From: Nitrospira sp. CG24C
GTDB lineage: Bacteria > Nitrospirota > Nitrospiria > Nitrospirales > Nitrospiraceae
Direction of reading: 5' to 3'
NCBI GenBank assembly: GCA_002869885.2
Contig: NEWR02000008.1
Span: forward strand, 52,174 to 116,173
DNA: 64,000 nt
Shown here: positions 50,746 through 59,999 of the stretch, one piece after another
How positions within the stretch are numbered: the first letter of the stretch is position 1
How the letters are laid out: each line of letters opens with the position of its first letter
Program-made: the position numbers and the translations under genes
Notes under the pieces: model-generated
The model's database searches: none
What the model saw: only the letters and a program-made list of their open reading frames with translations
What the model was told of the DNA's origin: nothing

Positions 50746-50820
50746 GACGCGCAGATTGTATCGCAGGCATTACAGTTCTACCAGCGGGGAAGTATGCGCT
50801 CGCCAGCGCGTGTCCAATTC

Positions 50821-50849
50821 GGTGTCAGGTCTTGCAATCACACATTTAC
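50821..50849. repeat. GTGTCAGGTCTTGCAATCAC repeat, copy 1
   Basis: GGTGTCAGGTCTTGCAATCA followed by CACATTTACC is nearly identical to 63570-63598. It sits in the 234-bp gap between the hypothetical gene and the lipoprotein gene, which holds no gene. Confidence 0.5.
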
Positions 50850-50979
50850 CATTGGCACCTCGCGCCACAGACAGTCTCGGCTGGGACCCCTTTGTTATTT
50901 CTCGTCTGACTCATGCCGTTCGAACATAAAAAGGTTCCCGTTTCCTCTGTTTTCATTCTCGCCTGCGCAGCCATGTGCT

Positions 50980-51240
50980 CTACTGCGTCGCTTCTTTGAT
51001 CTTAGCGGCTGTCTGTTCAGCTGACTGCTCCAATGTGCCTTCCACCTGACGGGCATTATCCATCGGAGTCTTTATCGCATCCACCGCAGCCTGTCCTGCT
51101 GCTTGCGTCGCCGCACTGCCGGACGCAGCCGCAGCCTTCGCCTTCTCCGCCGGCGTCTCCTGACTACAGCCTGATAGGCCCAACACCGTTAGCACCCCAA
51201 CAACGACGGTAAAACTATATCTGGACTTCTTCATCGCCAT
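50980..51240 (-). CDS. Small Ala-rich lipoprotein
   Basis: 86 aa from ATG 51240 (GGAGGG upstream; ATG 51234 also possible). Signal peptide with lipobox LSGC, then SQETPAEKAKAAAASGSAAT and a helical tail (NARQVEGTLEQSAEQTAAKI). Resembles small entericidin- or LPP-like alanine-rich lipoproteins. Function unknown. Confidence 0.75.
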   Translation of the reverse strand: MAMKKSRYSFTVVVGVLTVLGLSGCSQETPAEKAKAAAASGSAATQAAGQAAVDAIKTPMDNARQVEGTLEQSAEQTAAKIKEATQ

Positions 51241-51403
51241 CTCTTCAGCCCTCCCCAATTCTCCATTTACCATTCACCATTTTCCATGCTGTCCAGACAC
51301 GATCGTACCTGCGAGGTGCCATACCGACAAGCGATTGCGAAAACAAGTACTTTGCTCGCCGGACCTGTCTCCGTTATAATCCCGCGACTGAACGGGAGAT
51401 TTT

Positions 51404-52267
51404 ATGGTCACCGCCAACCAAGAATACCAACCGCAGCTTCGCCAACTTGCCGAACTTATACTGGCTGTCGCGGGAGAATCCGTGACCGTCATGAAACGGA
51501 ATGCCCCTGAGCGGGCCTTAAAATTGAAACGCCAGGATGAGTGGGGTATCTACCTTGAGTTCCTCAAGGTCATGTTCAATCTCACCGATCGGCTCTCTGC
51601 CCTGTACCTGCCGGTCAAAGACCAGCCTCAGTTCATGGACGGCCTTGAAGATGCCGTGACCCTGCAATTGAAGAATGTGTTGGAACCAGCATTTGGTTCC
51701 GGCTCCGATCAAACGGAAATTATGCTCACAGTCGGTACAGCGGTGGCGGAGAGCCGGCAGACCTATGAGCGGTTTCGGTTCCTCGTTACTGAAGACAGTC
51801 CCGTGAAAGAGGAAATGTTGAAAGCCTTTGGCGGGCGAGTCGCCGACGCGATGGGAATCGCGGAAAACGCGCAAGTATCCTCCGCCGCAACGCTCTGCGC
51901 GAGCGCCGTGATTCCAGCCATCAAAGCCATCTTGGCCGGAGATCTCCCTCCAGCCGCCACAGTCGGTACAGAGGTTCCCGTGGCGACCCATCCCCCGTCC
52001 GCCTCACCACTCCCCACCGCGACGCCTGGCCCCCAAGGTCCGACAGGAAGCGAAATTAAACTGGTGAGCGTCATTTCGACCGTTGCCGGAGAAGAAGTGG
52101 AAACCCGGTGGGGACTCCATCCTCGATTTCGACAAGATCTTCCCCCGGAGGACATGCAACAAATCGCTAAGCTCATGAACCGAGTTGCTAAAATACTTGG
52201 CGAACGATATGCCTCCGTGGCATTCTCAGACGAATGGACAACGTGGCATAAGGCCGGTCACGCCTGA
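51404..52267 (+). CDS. Hypothetical protein with two domains
   Basis: 287 aa. N-terminal ~175 residues are helical (LRQLAELILAVAGESVTVMK; WGIYLEFLKVMFNLTDRLSA). A Pro/Thr-rich linker (ATHPPSASPLPTATPGPQGP) joins a C-terminal ~70 residues that resemble a repeat of the helical unit. No signal peptide. It lies 67 bp upstream of glgP. No family recognised. Confidence 0.8.
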   Translation: MVTANQEYQPQLRQLAELILAVAGESVTVMKRNAPERALKLKRQDEWGIYLEFLKVMFNLTDRLSALYLPVKDQPQFMDGLEDAVTLQLKNVLEPAFGSGSDQTEIMLTVGTAVAESRQTYERFRFLVTEDSPVKEEMLKAFGGRVADAMGIAENAQVSSAATLCASAVIPAIKAILAGDLPPAATVGTEVPVATHPPSASPLPTATPGPQGPTGSEIKLVSVISTVAGEEVETRWGLHPRFRQDLPPEDMQQIAKLMNRVAKILGERYASVAFSDEWTTWHKAGHA

Positions 52268-52334
52268 TCGGTTTGACCAATCACGCTAGGCCATTCACTC
52301 ACGACAAATCCAACACCAGCAACGAGGAGGTTCA

Positions 52335-54494
52335 GTGGATAACTCGCGGACAGCAGCCGACTTACCGAACGACATTCCAGCCAGTCTCTCCCGTCTCAAG
52401 GAATTGGCGTCGAATCTTTGGTGGAGTTGGACTCCGGAGGCCCGTCGGCTGTTTGAAAACATCGATCCGACCCTCTGGGTGCTGACCCACCACAACCCCG
52501 TCGAACTGCTGGCCAAAGTCAGGCCAGACCGGCTCATGCACCTCACCCAAGATCCCTCGTACATGCGGATGTACTCTGCTGCCCTCAAGACCTATGACGA
52601 GTACCGTCAGAATGGACACAGCTGGTTTAAAACACAGCACAGCGATTTGAAGTCTCCCATCATCGCCTATTTCTCTGCGGAATTTGGCCTCCACCGATCC
52701 ATTCCCATCTATAGCGGTGGTCTCGGCATTCTTGCCGGAGACCATTGCAAGGAAGCCAGCGATCTCGGCGTGCCCCTGGTAGGGGTAGGATTCATGTACC
52801 CGCAAGGATATTTTCGGCAGAGGATCACACCGGAAGGATGGCAAGAAGCGGCCTACGCCCCCTTCAACCAAGCAGAATCGCCGATTCATCCCGCCCTCAC
52901 TCCATCGGGAGATCCATGCAGGATTACGGTCGAGATCGGCAGCCGGGTCGTGGCGGCATCCGTCTGGAAAGTGCTCGTTGGACGGGTACCCCTCTACCTC
53001 ATCGACACAGACGTCCCGGAGAATAGTCCGGAAAACCGAGCCCTCTCAGCTCGCTTATATGGTGGCGATCAGGAGATGCGCCTCTGTCAGGAGTTTCTAT
53101 TGGGTATCGGCGGTGTCCGAATGCTTCGTGCATTGGGCATCGCACCGACGGTCTGGCATGCGAATGAGGGCCACTCCGCCTTCCTTACGTTGGAGCGCAT
53201 TCGCGAATTGATCCAGAAGGGATCGACACACGCGGACGCCTGCGAGACCATCCGCCAGAGCACGGTGTTTACCACCCATACACCGGTGCCGGCCGGTCAC
53301 GACGTATTTCCCCATCACCTCATGGACCGGTACTTCGCCGGCTACTGGGAGCAGTTGGGCCTCTCGCGAGAAGACTTCCTTCGCCTGGGGGACACCCCTG
53401 AATCCCAAGGGCAGGGCTTCAACATGACGGCACTCGCCATCCGGCTGGCCGCCCATGTGAACGGAGTCAGCCGTGAGCACGGGCGAGTCTCGCGAGAAAT
53501 GTGGCGGCATATGTGGCCCGGGCTACCGACTGAGCAAATCCCGATCCGCAGCGTGACCAACGGCATCCATGCGCCGACCTGGATCGCACCGGAACTCAAC
53601 CAACTCTACGGCAAGCATCTCGGCCCGGAATGGGCGGAGAAATGCGACGATAAAGCGATGTGGCAACGGGTCATGGATATCCCGGACCAGGAGCTCTGGG
53701 CCGTGCGCCAAACCATGAAACGCAAACTCATGAGTTTCATCCGGGAACGGGCCAGGAGCGGCTGGATGCAAGGCCAGCTCCAAGCCTCGCAGGTTCTGAC
53801 ACGAGGCACGTTGCTCGACCCTGAAGCGCTCACCATCGGCTTCGCCAGGCGCTTTGCCACCTACAAGCGGGCGACTCTATTGTTCCGCGACCTCGAGCGG
53901 CTGAAACGATTGCTTCATAACCAGTGGCGTCCCGTCCAATTGATCTTTGCCGGCAAAGCCCACCCGGCCGATGAACCTGGCCGCTATTTCATTCATGAAA
54001 TACTGCGCTTTTGCGACGACCACCAATTGGGTGGCCATGTGGCGTTCGTAGAGAACTACGATATGCATATGGCGAAGTTCCTCGTCCAAGGAGTCGACAT
54101 TTGGCTCAATACTCCACGCTTTCCCTTGGAGGCAAGCGGAACGAGCGGGCAGAAGGCCGCGCTCAACGGCGTTATCAACCTCAGTGTCCTCGATGGATGG
54201 TGGCCTGAAGGGTTTAACGGAGCCAATGGATGGGGCATCGAGCCCTTGGTTGGGAACCAGGACATTCAGGCCCAGGACGAACATGACGCGCAACAGCTCT
54301 ACCGCATACTGGAACAAGAGGCGACTTCCCTCTACTATCAACGAGACCTGGATGGGATACCTCGCGGCTGGTTGCAGCTTATGAAGGAAAGTCTTCGAAC
54401 CAATGCTCCCCGCTTCTGCACCAAACGGATGGTCAAGGAGTATGTCGATACGATGTATGCGCCAGCCATGGTCCGCGCGCCTTCGGCATGGTAA
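52335..54494 (+). CDS. glgP: Alpha-glucan phosphorylase (short form)
   Basis: 719 aa, GTG start with GAGGAGG upstream. This is the shorter alpha-glucan phosphorylase group: LKELASNLWWSWTPEARRLF, YFSAEFGLHRSIPIYSGGLG, TVWHANEGHSAFLTLERIRE, TTHTPVPAGHDVFP. The pyridoxal-phosphate region EASGTSGQKAALNGVINLSV has the expected lysine. It releases glucose-1-phosphate from glycogen or starch-like glucan in the cytoplasm. Strong call. Confidence 0.94.
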   Translation: MDNSRTAADLPNDIPASLSRLKELASNLWWSWTPEARRLFENIDPTLWVLTHHNPVELLAKVRPDRLMHLTQDPSYMRMYSAALKTYDEYRQNGHSWFKTQHSDLKSPIIAYFSAEFGLHRSIPIYSGGLGILAGDHCKEASDLGVPLVGVGFMYPQGYFRQRITPEGWQEAAYAPFNQAESPIHPALTPSGDPCRITVEIGSRVVAASVWKVLVGRVPLYLIDTDVPENSPENRALSARLYGGDQEMRLCQEFLLGIGGVRMLRALGIAPTVWHANEGHSAFLTLERIRELIQKGSTHADACETIRQSTVFTTHTPVPAGHDVFPHHLMDRYFAGYWEQLGLSREDFLRLGDTPESQGQGFNMTALAIRLAAHVNGVSREHGRVSREMWRHMWPGLPTEQIPIRSVTNGIHAPTWIAPELNQLYGKHLGPEWAEKCDDKAMWQRVMDIPDQELWAVRQTMKRKLMSFIRERARSGWMQGQLQASQVLTRGTLLDPEALTIGFARRFATYKRATLLFRDLERLKRLLHNQWRPVQLIFAGKAHPADEPGRYFIHEILRFCDDHQLGGHVAFVENYDMHMAKFLVQGVDIWLNTPRFPLEASGTSGQKAALNGVINLSVLDGWWPEGFNGANGWGIEPLVGNQDIQAQDEHDAQQLYRILEQEATSLYYQRDLDGIPRGWLQLMKESLRTNAPRFCTKRMVKEYVDTMYAPAMVRAPSAW

Positions 54495-54508
54495 CGGGCC
54501 GGCGGCGA

Positions 54509-54599
54509 TTCGTAAAATGTGAAACGTTATACGTGAAACGTTACGGAGGAAGAGCACTCGGCAGTTCTACATTTCACCTTTCACCTTTCACCTTTCACG
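54509..54599. repeat. Repeat family D copy (glgP-HEAT gene gap)
   Basis: AAAATGTGAAACGTTATACG then TGAAACGTTAC pairs loosely with CATTTCACCTTTCACCTTTC ACCTTTCACGTG. The TTTCACC unit is repeated in tandem. It covers the presumed upstream region of the HEAT-repeat gene. Confidence 0.65.
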
Positions 54600-55993
54600 T
54601 GCTGGAGAGAGTCCGTCGCTGCGCTGCCACAGCACACCTGCAAGTGCTCCTGCTGCTCACACTTGTCTCAATCCTCGTAAGCCCGCTCCTTGCCAACGCA
54701 GGCACGCTAACGGCGCAGACCGGCTCAGCGCTCGAACGTGAGGCCACAGAATTCTTCAACCGTGCCGAATACGGCCAGGTTCTGAAGCTCTGGCAGTCGC
54801 TTCCGCCTGAAACCGCAACATCGAAACCGTTTATCCGCCTGGCCTTCCAGAGCTCCCTCAAACTAGGGCGACCGGAAGAAGCCCTCACTCTCTATCAACG
54901 GCTAGTCCCTACAGATCAACCGGACGATCCGGCCCTGCTACGGCCCTTGTCGCTCAGTTTTCTGACGAGCCACGTCCGCGACTCACAGGAATATGTGCGG
55001 ATCGCGGCCTACACAATCCTGGCTGAACTCGGCCTCCCGGAAACACAAGCCGTCCTGGAAGATGGGCTGCTCGACGCATCGGTCCTGGTACGGGCTCGCG
55101 CCGCAGACGCTATCGGCAAAGCTGGACTTGCAGGGAAGTCCGGCCCCTTGCGACGGGCCCTGAACGACGCGATGCCCGCCGTGCGAATTGCCGCCATGAA
55201 CGCGCTCAGTGAAGCCCATGTCACCGACATCATGCCCTACCTCATCGAGGTGGCAAGAGTCGACGACGGGCCTGAAGCCGTATTCGCCTACGCCGCACTG
55301 TATCGGCTCGGCAAACAGGACATGCTGACCGATATCACCGGAGCGGTGACGCTTCCGGACCCCGAAATCCGCATGGCAGCCTTAGGAGCATTGGGGCGGC
55401 TGAAGCGCCCATCCAGTCTCTCGGTCCTGAGCCAGGGAGTGTACGACCCTGAGCCATCGGTTCGCGCGTTTGCCGCCGGCGCGTTGGGAGACTATGGACA
55501 AGCCGGAGGCGTTGCGCCACTCACCCATGCCCTAGGGGATGAAAGCGCGCACGTGCGCGCGGTGGCAGCGACGAGTCTTGGGCGGCTGGGAATTCGCGAC
55601 AATCTCCCATTGCTGCGGGTTCTCACGCGCGATGCCAATATGCAGGTACGGGCCAGCGCGGTAGAAGGCTTGCTTCGATTGGGCGACACATCGGCTGTCT
55701 TACTTGCCGCAGACTTGGCGAAACACGCGGACCCTTCTATCCGAGCAGCGGCAGCCCATACGTTGGCTGCCACCTCCGACAAGCAAGCGGTGGCCATCCT
55801 ACAGACGCTCCTGCAAGACCAACAGCCACAACCTCGTCTCCTGGCTGCAAAAGCACTCGGCAAGATCGGCGCACCGGTGATGCCGCTGCTCAAAAAGACC
55901 TTGCAAGACTCGGATCTCTCCATTCGTTTAGCTGCCGCAGGCAGTCTGCTCCAACAGCTACGCCGTTCGGCACCGATCCCCAGATCTCGCTAG
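54599..55993 (+). CDS. Secreted HEAT-repeat protein
   Basis: 464 aa from GTG 54599, chosen because a signal peptide follows directly (LLLLTLVSILVSPLLANAG). The frame stays open back to an ATG at 54488 overlapping glgP, but those residues are encoded by repeat family D. About ten HEAT/PBS-lyase-like units follow, such as LVRARAADAIGKAGLAGKSG, SVRAFAAGALGDYGQAGGVA and SIRAAAAHTLAATSDKQAVA. A periplasmic scaffold; target unknown. The start is uncertain, with no ribosome binding site. Confidence 0.8.
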   Translation: MLERVRRCAATAHLQVLLLLTLVSILVSPLLANAGTLTAQTGSALEREATEFFNRAEYGQVLKLWQSLPPETATSKPFIRLAFQSSLKLGRPEEALTLYQRLVPTDQPDDPALLRPLSLSFLTSHVRDSQEYVRIAAYTILAELGLPETQAVLEDGLLDASVLVRARAADAIGKAGLAGKSGPLRRALNDAMPAVRIAAMNALSEAHVTDIMPYLIEVARVDDGPEAVFAYAALYRLGKQDMLTDITGAVTLPDPEIRMAALGALGRLKRPSSLSVLSQGVYDPEPSVRAFAAGALGDYGQAGGVAPLTHALGDESAHVRAVAATSLGRLGIRDNLPLLRVLTRDANMQVRASAVEGLLRLGDTSAVLLAADLAKHADPSIRAAAAHTLAATSDKQAVAILQTLLQDQQPQPRLLAAKALGKIGAPVMPLLKKTLQDSDLSIRLAAAGSLLQQLRRSAPIPRSR

Positions 55994-56013
55994 CTGAGAG
56001 GGTTGCGTCCACA

Positions 56014-56469
56014 ATGTGGAAATTTATCGCCGTTCTTGCCCTGGCTGCCGTGTCGTTCGGTCTCGGATTGTATTTTGGCCAACGTCCGGTCGGCACATTG
56101 CCGCAAACGGTCTCAGACCTCCAACATTCCCTCAAAGACACCTCGCGCAACATCATCGACACGACGATGGGAATCGAGAGAGACCTGCGCAGGCGCCAGG
56201 GACTGATCGAAGCCAAATCACGGGTGGTGCAGGCGAAATCTGAATTGTTCGATAAACACCTTGGAGAGGCTGCCAAACAACTGGGTGAAGCGGCCGAAAC
56301 GCTGGACAACGTCACGAAAGGCGCAAAGCAAGACGAGACAGTCCTTGCCCTGCGTGCGCTGACCGGAACGCTTCGAGAAGTGCGGCTGGAACTGTCGATG
56401 GGGAAACCGGTATCGATGAAACGGCTTGATGAAATTCAGCGTGAGGTCGATCGGCAGCTGAACAAATAA
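56014..56469 (+). CDS. Membrane-anchored coiled-coil protein
   Basis: 151 aa. One N-terminal membrane helix (MWKFIAVLALAAVSFGLGLY), then a mainly helical periplasmic part with heptads (HLGEAAKQLGEAAETLDNVT; TLREVRLELSMGKPVSMKRL). It lies 20 bp after the HEAT-repeat gene and is probably co-transcribed. No known family. Confidence 0.78.
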   Translation: MWKFIAVLALAAVSFGLGLYFGQRPVGTLPQTVSDLQHSLKDTSRNIIDTTMGIERDLRRRQGLIEAKSRVVQAKSELFDKHLGEAAKQLGEAAETLDNVTKGAKQDETVLALRALTGTLREVRLELSMGKPVSMKRLDEIQREVDRQLNK

Positions 56470-56470
56470 C

Positions 56471-56611
56471 GTAACGACTCAGGTAGATAGGCTGAAGGTG
56501 TTCAGGCTGAAGGCTTTTAGGCCGAAGACTGAAGGTCGGATTTCCGAGCACTTCAGCCTGAACCCCTTCGGCCTGTGTCCCTAGCATTCAGCCTGAACAC
56601 CTGAGTACTTA
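56471..56611. repeat. Palindromic repeat family B, copy 5
   Basis: Opens GTAACGACTCAGGTAGATAG and closes ATTCAGCCTGAACACCTGAG. The central part, from GGCTTTTAGGCCGAAGACTG to TCAGCCTGAACCCCTTCGGC, is almost identical to copy 6 at 61708. It lies between two convergent genes and could act as a two-way terminator. Confidence 0.78.
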
Positions 56612-56623
56612 CCCAGCATCCTG

Positions 56624-57442
56624 CTACGTGGCGGCAGGCTGTTTCTTCCACTTCGCGAGTATCCGCTCCACCCGCATCCGTACGACCATATCCGGGTCCT
56701 TCATCAACGGCTTGATCGCTTCTCGGCCCCGGTCATCGCCAATCGCTTCGAGCGCCGCCGCAGACGTCAAGCGGGTAAACCAATCGCTGTCGGCGAGCAT
56801 ATCGATCAGAGGATCGATCGCCTTGGCATCTTTGATTCGCCCCAAAGCCAGCACCGCTTGCTTTCGGACCATTTCGTCTTTGTCTTTTAGCGCTTTGACC
56901 AATCGCGTCAACGCCGGTTCACCCAGCTCGACCAACGCGTTGAGCGCATCGTCTTTGAACTCATCGTTTTTCAGCTGAAGCATCAACGGATCGAGCACCC
57001 GCTCGTCGCGAATCTTCCCCAATGCGGCAAGCGCATACTTTCGGACGTCCCAATCGCGGAGCAACTTGATCAGTAATTCAACGGCGGGAGAACCGATCTG
57101 CCCCAACCCCTCGATCGCCACTTCCCGAACTTGCCAATCACCGTCGCGCAACGCATTACACAGCGGTTCCACACAACGCTCATCACCCATTTCACCGAGA
57201 GTAATAGCGGCCTCGCGGCGGACCACCCAATCAGGATCCTTGAGCAGGTCGATCTGGATCTCGATCTCATCCTTGACCTGCTCTTCTTCAAGGGCGACCT
57301 GTTCAGTCGGTTCCGCTGTCAGCTCTGCCGATACCTGGGGCACCCCTGTAAACTCCGCCGCCACCTGATCGGTCAATGCATCGGTCACCGTCTCTGAAAC
57401 GGCGGGAATCGCGCCTTCTTCTGTGGGTCGTGATGGTTCCAT
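56624..57442 (-). CDS. HEAT-repeat (PBS-lyase type) protein
   Basis: 272 aa. An acidic N-terminal ~60 residues (VALEEEQVKDEIEIQIDLLK) precede about seven HEAT units: DWVVRREAAITLGEMGDERC, DWQVREVAIEGLGQIGSPAV, DEMVRKQAVLALGRIKDAKA, DWFTRLTSAAALEAIGDDRG. No signal peptide, so cytoplasmic. A protein-protein scaffold; not a true phycobilin lyase in this setting. Confidence 0.85.
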   Translation of the reverse strand: MEPSRPTEEGAIPAVSETVTDALTDQVAAEFTGVPQVSAELTAEPTEQVALEEEQVKDEIEIQIDLLKDPDWVVRREAAITLGEMGDERCVEPLCNALRDGDWQVREVAIEGLGQIGSPAVELLIKLLRDWDVRKYALAALGKIRDERVLDPLMLQLKNDEFKDDALNALVELGEPALTRLVKALKDKDEMVRKQAVLALGRIKDAKAIDPLIDMLADSDWFTRLTSAAALEAIGDDRGREAIKPLMKDPDMVVRMRVERILAKWKKQPAAT

Positions 57443-57492
57443 ACGTGCTACCTTAATGATTCACTTTCCCGTCAAATGCCCGGACAGAACAA

Positions 57493-57702
57493 CTACTTTG
57501 CGGCAGGAGCAGCCGTTTTCTTGCTCGAAGAATTTTTCTTGCGCAACGCTAACGCACGGCGTTTCCGTTGTGTCCGCCGCAGCCGTTTCTTTAGCGAACG
57601 AAGGGCCTCATCCACTTTGGCATCCTTGTGGTCGGTCAGTTTTGCCGCCACCTTCTTTTTCAGTCTGGTTTCGTCCGATTCATTCGTCGTTTTCTTTGCC
57701 AT
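57493..57702 (-). CDS. Small Lys/Arg-rich basic protein
   Basis: 69 aa, strongly basic, with KKVAAKLTDHKDAKVDEALR then SLKKRLRRTQRKRRALALRK and an AAPAAK tail. It looks like a nucleic-acid or ribosome-associated small protein. It may be co-transcribed with the HEAT-repeat gene 50 bp downstream. No family recognised. Confidence 0.65.
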   Translation of the reverse strand: MAKKTTNESDETRLKKKVAAKLTDHKDAKVDEALRSLKKRLRRTQRKRRALALRKKNSSSKKTAAPAAK

Positions 57703-57818
57703 CAGGATTCGGGCCTCCCTGTATATCTCATCGATCGCGTTGACTGCGGTTCCCAGCGGGATTTGGCAGTTTAGTAGAGAGCTTCACACCCTGTCAACCG
57801 GAGCCGCATGCGGCCCAA

Positions 57819-57870
57819 TCGTTCAACGTTAAACGTGAGCGTCCTGACGATTAACGAATAACAATTAACG
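57819..57870. repeat. Repeat family D copy upstream of hemE
   Basis: TTCAACGTTAAACGTGAGCG and GATTAACGAATAACAATTAA CG form a loose inverted pair in the 228-bp divergent gap between the basic-protein gene and hemE. Confidence 0.55.
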
Positions 57871-57930
57871 AAGCGGGACCCGCCCCATTGCGAATTGACA
57901 CCCTCGCCCCCTCGTCTCTAGAATGCCGAA

Positions 57931-58959
57931 ATGATCAACGAACGCTTTCTCAAAGCCTGCCGGCGTGAGCCGGTCGATTGTACGCCGGTCTGGTTCATGC
58001 GCCAGGCGGGCCGGTATATGGCGGAATATCGCGCGCTCCGCGTAAAACATTCGATCCTTGATCTGTGCAAAACGCCCGAGTTGGCGGCGCAGGTCACGCT
58101 CCAGCCAATCGATCGCTTTCCGCTCGATGCAGCCATTATCTTTGCCGACATCCTGTTACCACTTGAACCGATGGGGCTCAGCCTGGAATTCGCGGCAGGC
58201 GAAGGACCGGTCATCCATAATCCGGTGCGAAACCAAGCAGATATTGAACGGCTCAACGTCATCGACGGCGGTGAACTCGACTATGTGGCCGAAGCCATCC
58301 GTCAGGCTCGGCACGCCCTGAATGGGAGAGTGCCGTTGATTGGATTTGCCGGCGCGCCGTTCACACTGGCCAGTTATGCGATCGAGGGCGGAAGCTCTCG
58401 AAACTATCTCCTCACCAAACAATTGATGTATAGCGAGCCGAAGGCCTGGCACCAACTCATGGACAAGTTTGCGCGGGTCATCACGGGCTATCTGCGGCGG
58501 CAGATCAAGGCCGGCGCGCAGGCGATTCAACTGTTCGACAGTTGGGTGGGGTGCCTCTCGGTGGGCGACTATGTTGAATATGTCATGCCGCATGTCCAAT
58601 TGATTTTTGAAGGGCTAAAAAGAGAAGGCGTGCCGATGATTCATTTCGGCACCGGCACTTCGGCCATGCTGCCTCAGATGCGAGAAGCGGGCGGCGATGT
58701 CATCGGGATCGATTGGCGCATCCATCTCGACGAGGCCTGGGCGACGGTAGGACACGACGTGGCGGTACAGGGGAACCTCGATCCCCTCACATTGTTTGCC
58801 CCATTGCATGAAATCGAACGGCGCGTGGAAGATATTCTCCGCAGAGCTGGCGGGCGCCCTGGACATATCTTCAATCTGGGTCATGGAATCCTGCCCACAA
58901 CGCCGATCGAACATGTAGCCGCGACCATCGACATGGTGCACAAACTCAGCCAAAGATAG
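57931..58959 (+). CDS. hemE: HemE, uroporphyrinogen III decarboxylase
   Basis: 342 aa. The start FLKACRREPVDCTPVWFMRQ AGRYM is the conserved substrate-binding opening (RQAGRYM). IDRFPLDAAIIFADILLPLE, LIGFAGAPFTLASYAIEGGS and AIQLFDSWVGCLS follow, and FNLGHGILPTTPIEHV closes the fold. It decarboxylates uroporphyrinogen III to coproporphyrinogen III in the cytoplasm. hemH and hemG follow on the same strand. The start has only a weak ribosome binding site. Confidence 0.96.
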   Translation: MINERFLKACRREPVDCTPVWFMRQAGRYMAEYRALRVKHSILDLCKTPELAAQVTLQPIDRFPLDAAIIFADILLPLEPMGLSLEFAAGEGPVIHNPVRNQADIERLNVIDGGELDYVAEAIRQARHALNGRVPLIGFAGAPFTLASYAIEGGSSRNYLLTKQLMYSEPKAWHQLMDKFARVITGYLRRQIKAGAQAIQLFDSWVGCLSVGDYVEYVMPHVQLIFEGLKREGVPMIHFGTGTSAMLPQMREAGGDVIGIDWRIHLDEAWATVGHDVAVQGNLDPLTLFAPLHEIERRVEDILRRAGGRPGHIFNLGHGILPTTPIEHVAATIDMVHKLSQR

Positions 58960-58961
58960 GA

Positions 58962-59036
58962 AACGTTAATCGTGAAACGTGAATCGTCATTCGAGAAGAC
59001 TCCCTGCGTTTAACGAATCACGATTAACGAGGAGAA
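58962..59036. repeat. Repeat family D copy between hemE and hemH
   Basis: AACGTTAATCGTGAAACGTG AATCGT pairs with TTTAACGAATCACGATTAAC G. The end of the repeat (AACGAGGAGAAGGC) also provides the Shine-Dalgarno sequence of hemH. Confidence 0.7.
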
Positions 59037-59039
59037 GGC

Positions 59040-59999
59040 ATGTCAGCATCGCAACGTCCCATCGCCGTTCTTCTGATGGCCATGGGTGGGCCGGATAGCC
59101 TGGAAAATGTGGAGCCGTTTCTCCTGGATGTGCGGGGTGGCCGTCCCACGCCGCCTGAACTTGTCGAAGAGATTCGGGAACGGTATCGGGCCACGGGCGG
59201 GAAGTCTCCGGCAGTCGAAATCACCAAGGCTGTCGCGAAGAAGCTCGAGCAGCGGTTGAATGAATCCAGTAGCGACCAGTATCGGGTCTACGTCGGGTTA
59301 CGGCATTGGCATCCCTTTATCAAGGAGACCTATGCCGAATTGCTCGGCGACGATCCAGAACAGATCATCGGCCTCTGTCTGGCCCCCCAACAGTCCTCTT
59401 TGAGCACCGGAGCCTATCGAAAGAAAGTGGAAGAGGCACGGTCGGCGCTGCAGAATACCTGCCCGGTAAGTTACGTCGGCAGTTGGCATCGGCATCCAGG
59501 ACTGATTGCGGCGATCGCCGAGAATATCAATCAGGCATTGCTGAAGTTTCCTCCCGACGTGCGTGCGACGGTGCCGATACTCTTTACGGCTCACAGCCTG
59601 CCGGAGCGTATCGTGGCAATGAAAGATCCCTACCCCGACGAGGTGAAAGGCACGGTTGAAGCGGTGACTGCGCTACTGGGCGGCAGGCCCACTCACTTTG
59701 CCTACCAAAGCCAGGGCCGATCGGGTGAAACGTGGTTGGGACCGACCGTGGAGTCGGTCGTGGACGAGCTGGCGCGCAATGGACGTCAAGAAGTATTGGT
59801 CGCGCCGATCGGCTTTCTTTGCGACCATGTGGAAACGCTCTACGATATCGATATCGAATTGAAACGATTCGCAGCTGGTCGAGGTCTCCAACTCGAACGG
59901 ATCGCCATGCTGAACGATTCGGCTGCGCTCATCGACACATTGGCCTCTGTGCTTACTGCACACGAATCCTCCCTCTGTCTTAGCCCGCATTATTCATGA
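59040..59999 (+). CDS. hemH: HemH, ferrochelatase
   Basis: 319 aa, GAGGAG just upstream. AVLLMAMGGPDSLENVEPFL is the ferrochelatase start; VYVGLRHWHPFIKETYAELL carries the catalytic-site His; LFTAHSLPERIV and FAYQSQGRSGETWLGP carry the conserved Glu and substrate contacts. It inserts Fe(II) into protoporphyrin IX. The last codons and the TGA (SPHYS stop) lie inside the terminal repeat of the 59981-60246 element, so the natural C-terminus may have been replaced. Confidence 0.95.
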   Translation: MSASQRPIAVLLMAMGGPDSLENVEPFLLDVRGGRPTPPELVEEIRERYRATGGKSPAVEITKAVAKKLEQRLNESSSDQYRVYVGLRHWHPFIKETYAELLGDDPEQIIGLCLAPQQSSLSTGAYRKKVEEARSALQNTCPVSYVGSWHRHPGLIAAIAENINQALLKFPPDVRATVPILFTAHSLPERIVAMKDPYPDEVKGTVEAVTALLGGRPTHFAYQSQGRSGETWLGPTVESVVDELARNGRQEVLVAPIGFLCDHVETLYDIDIELKRFAAGRGLQLERIAMLNDSAALIDTLASVLTAHESSLCLSPHYS

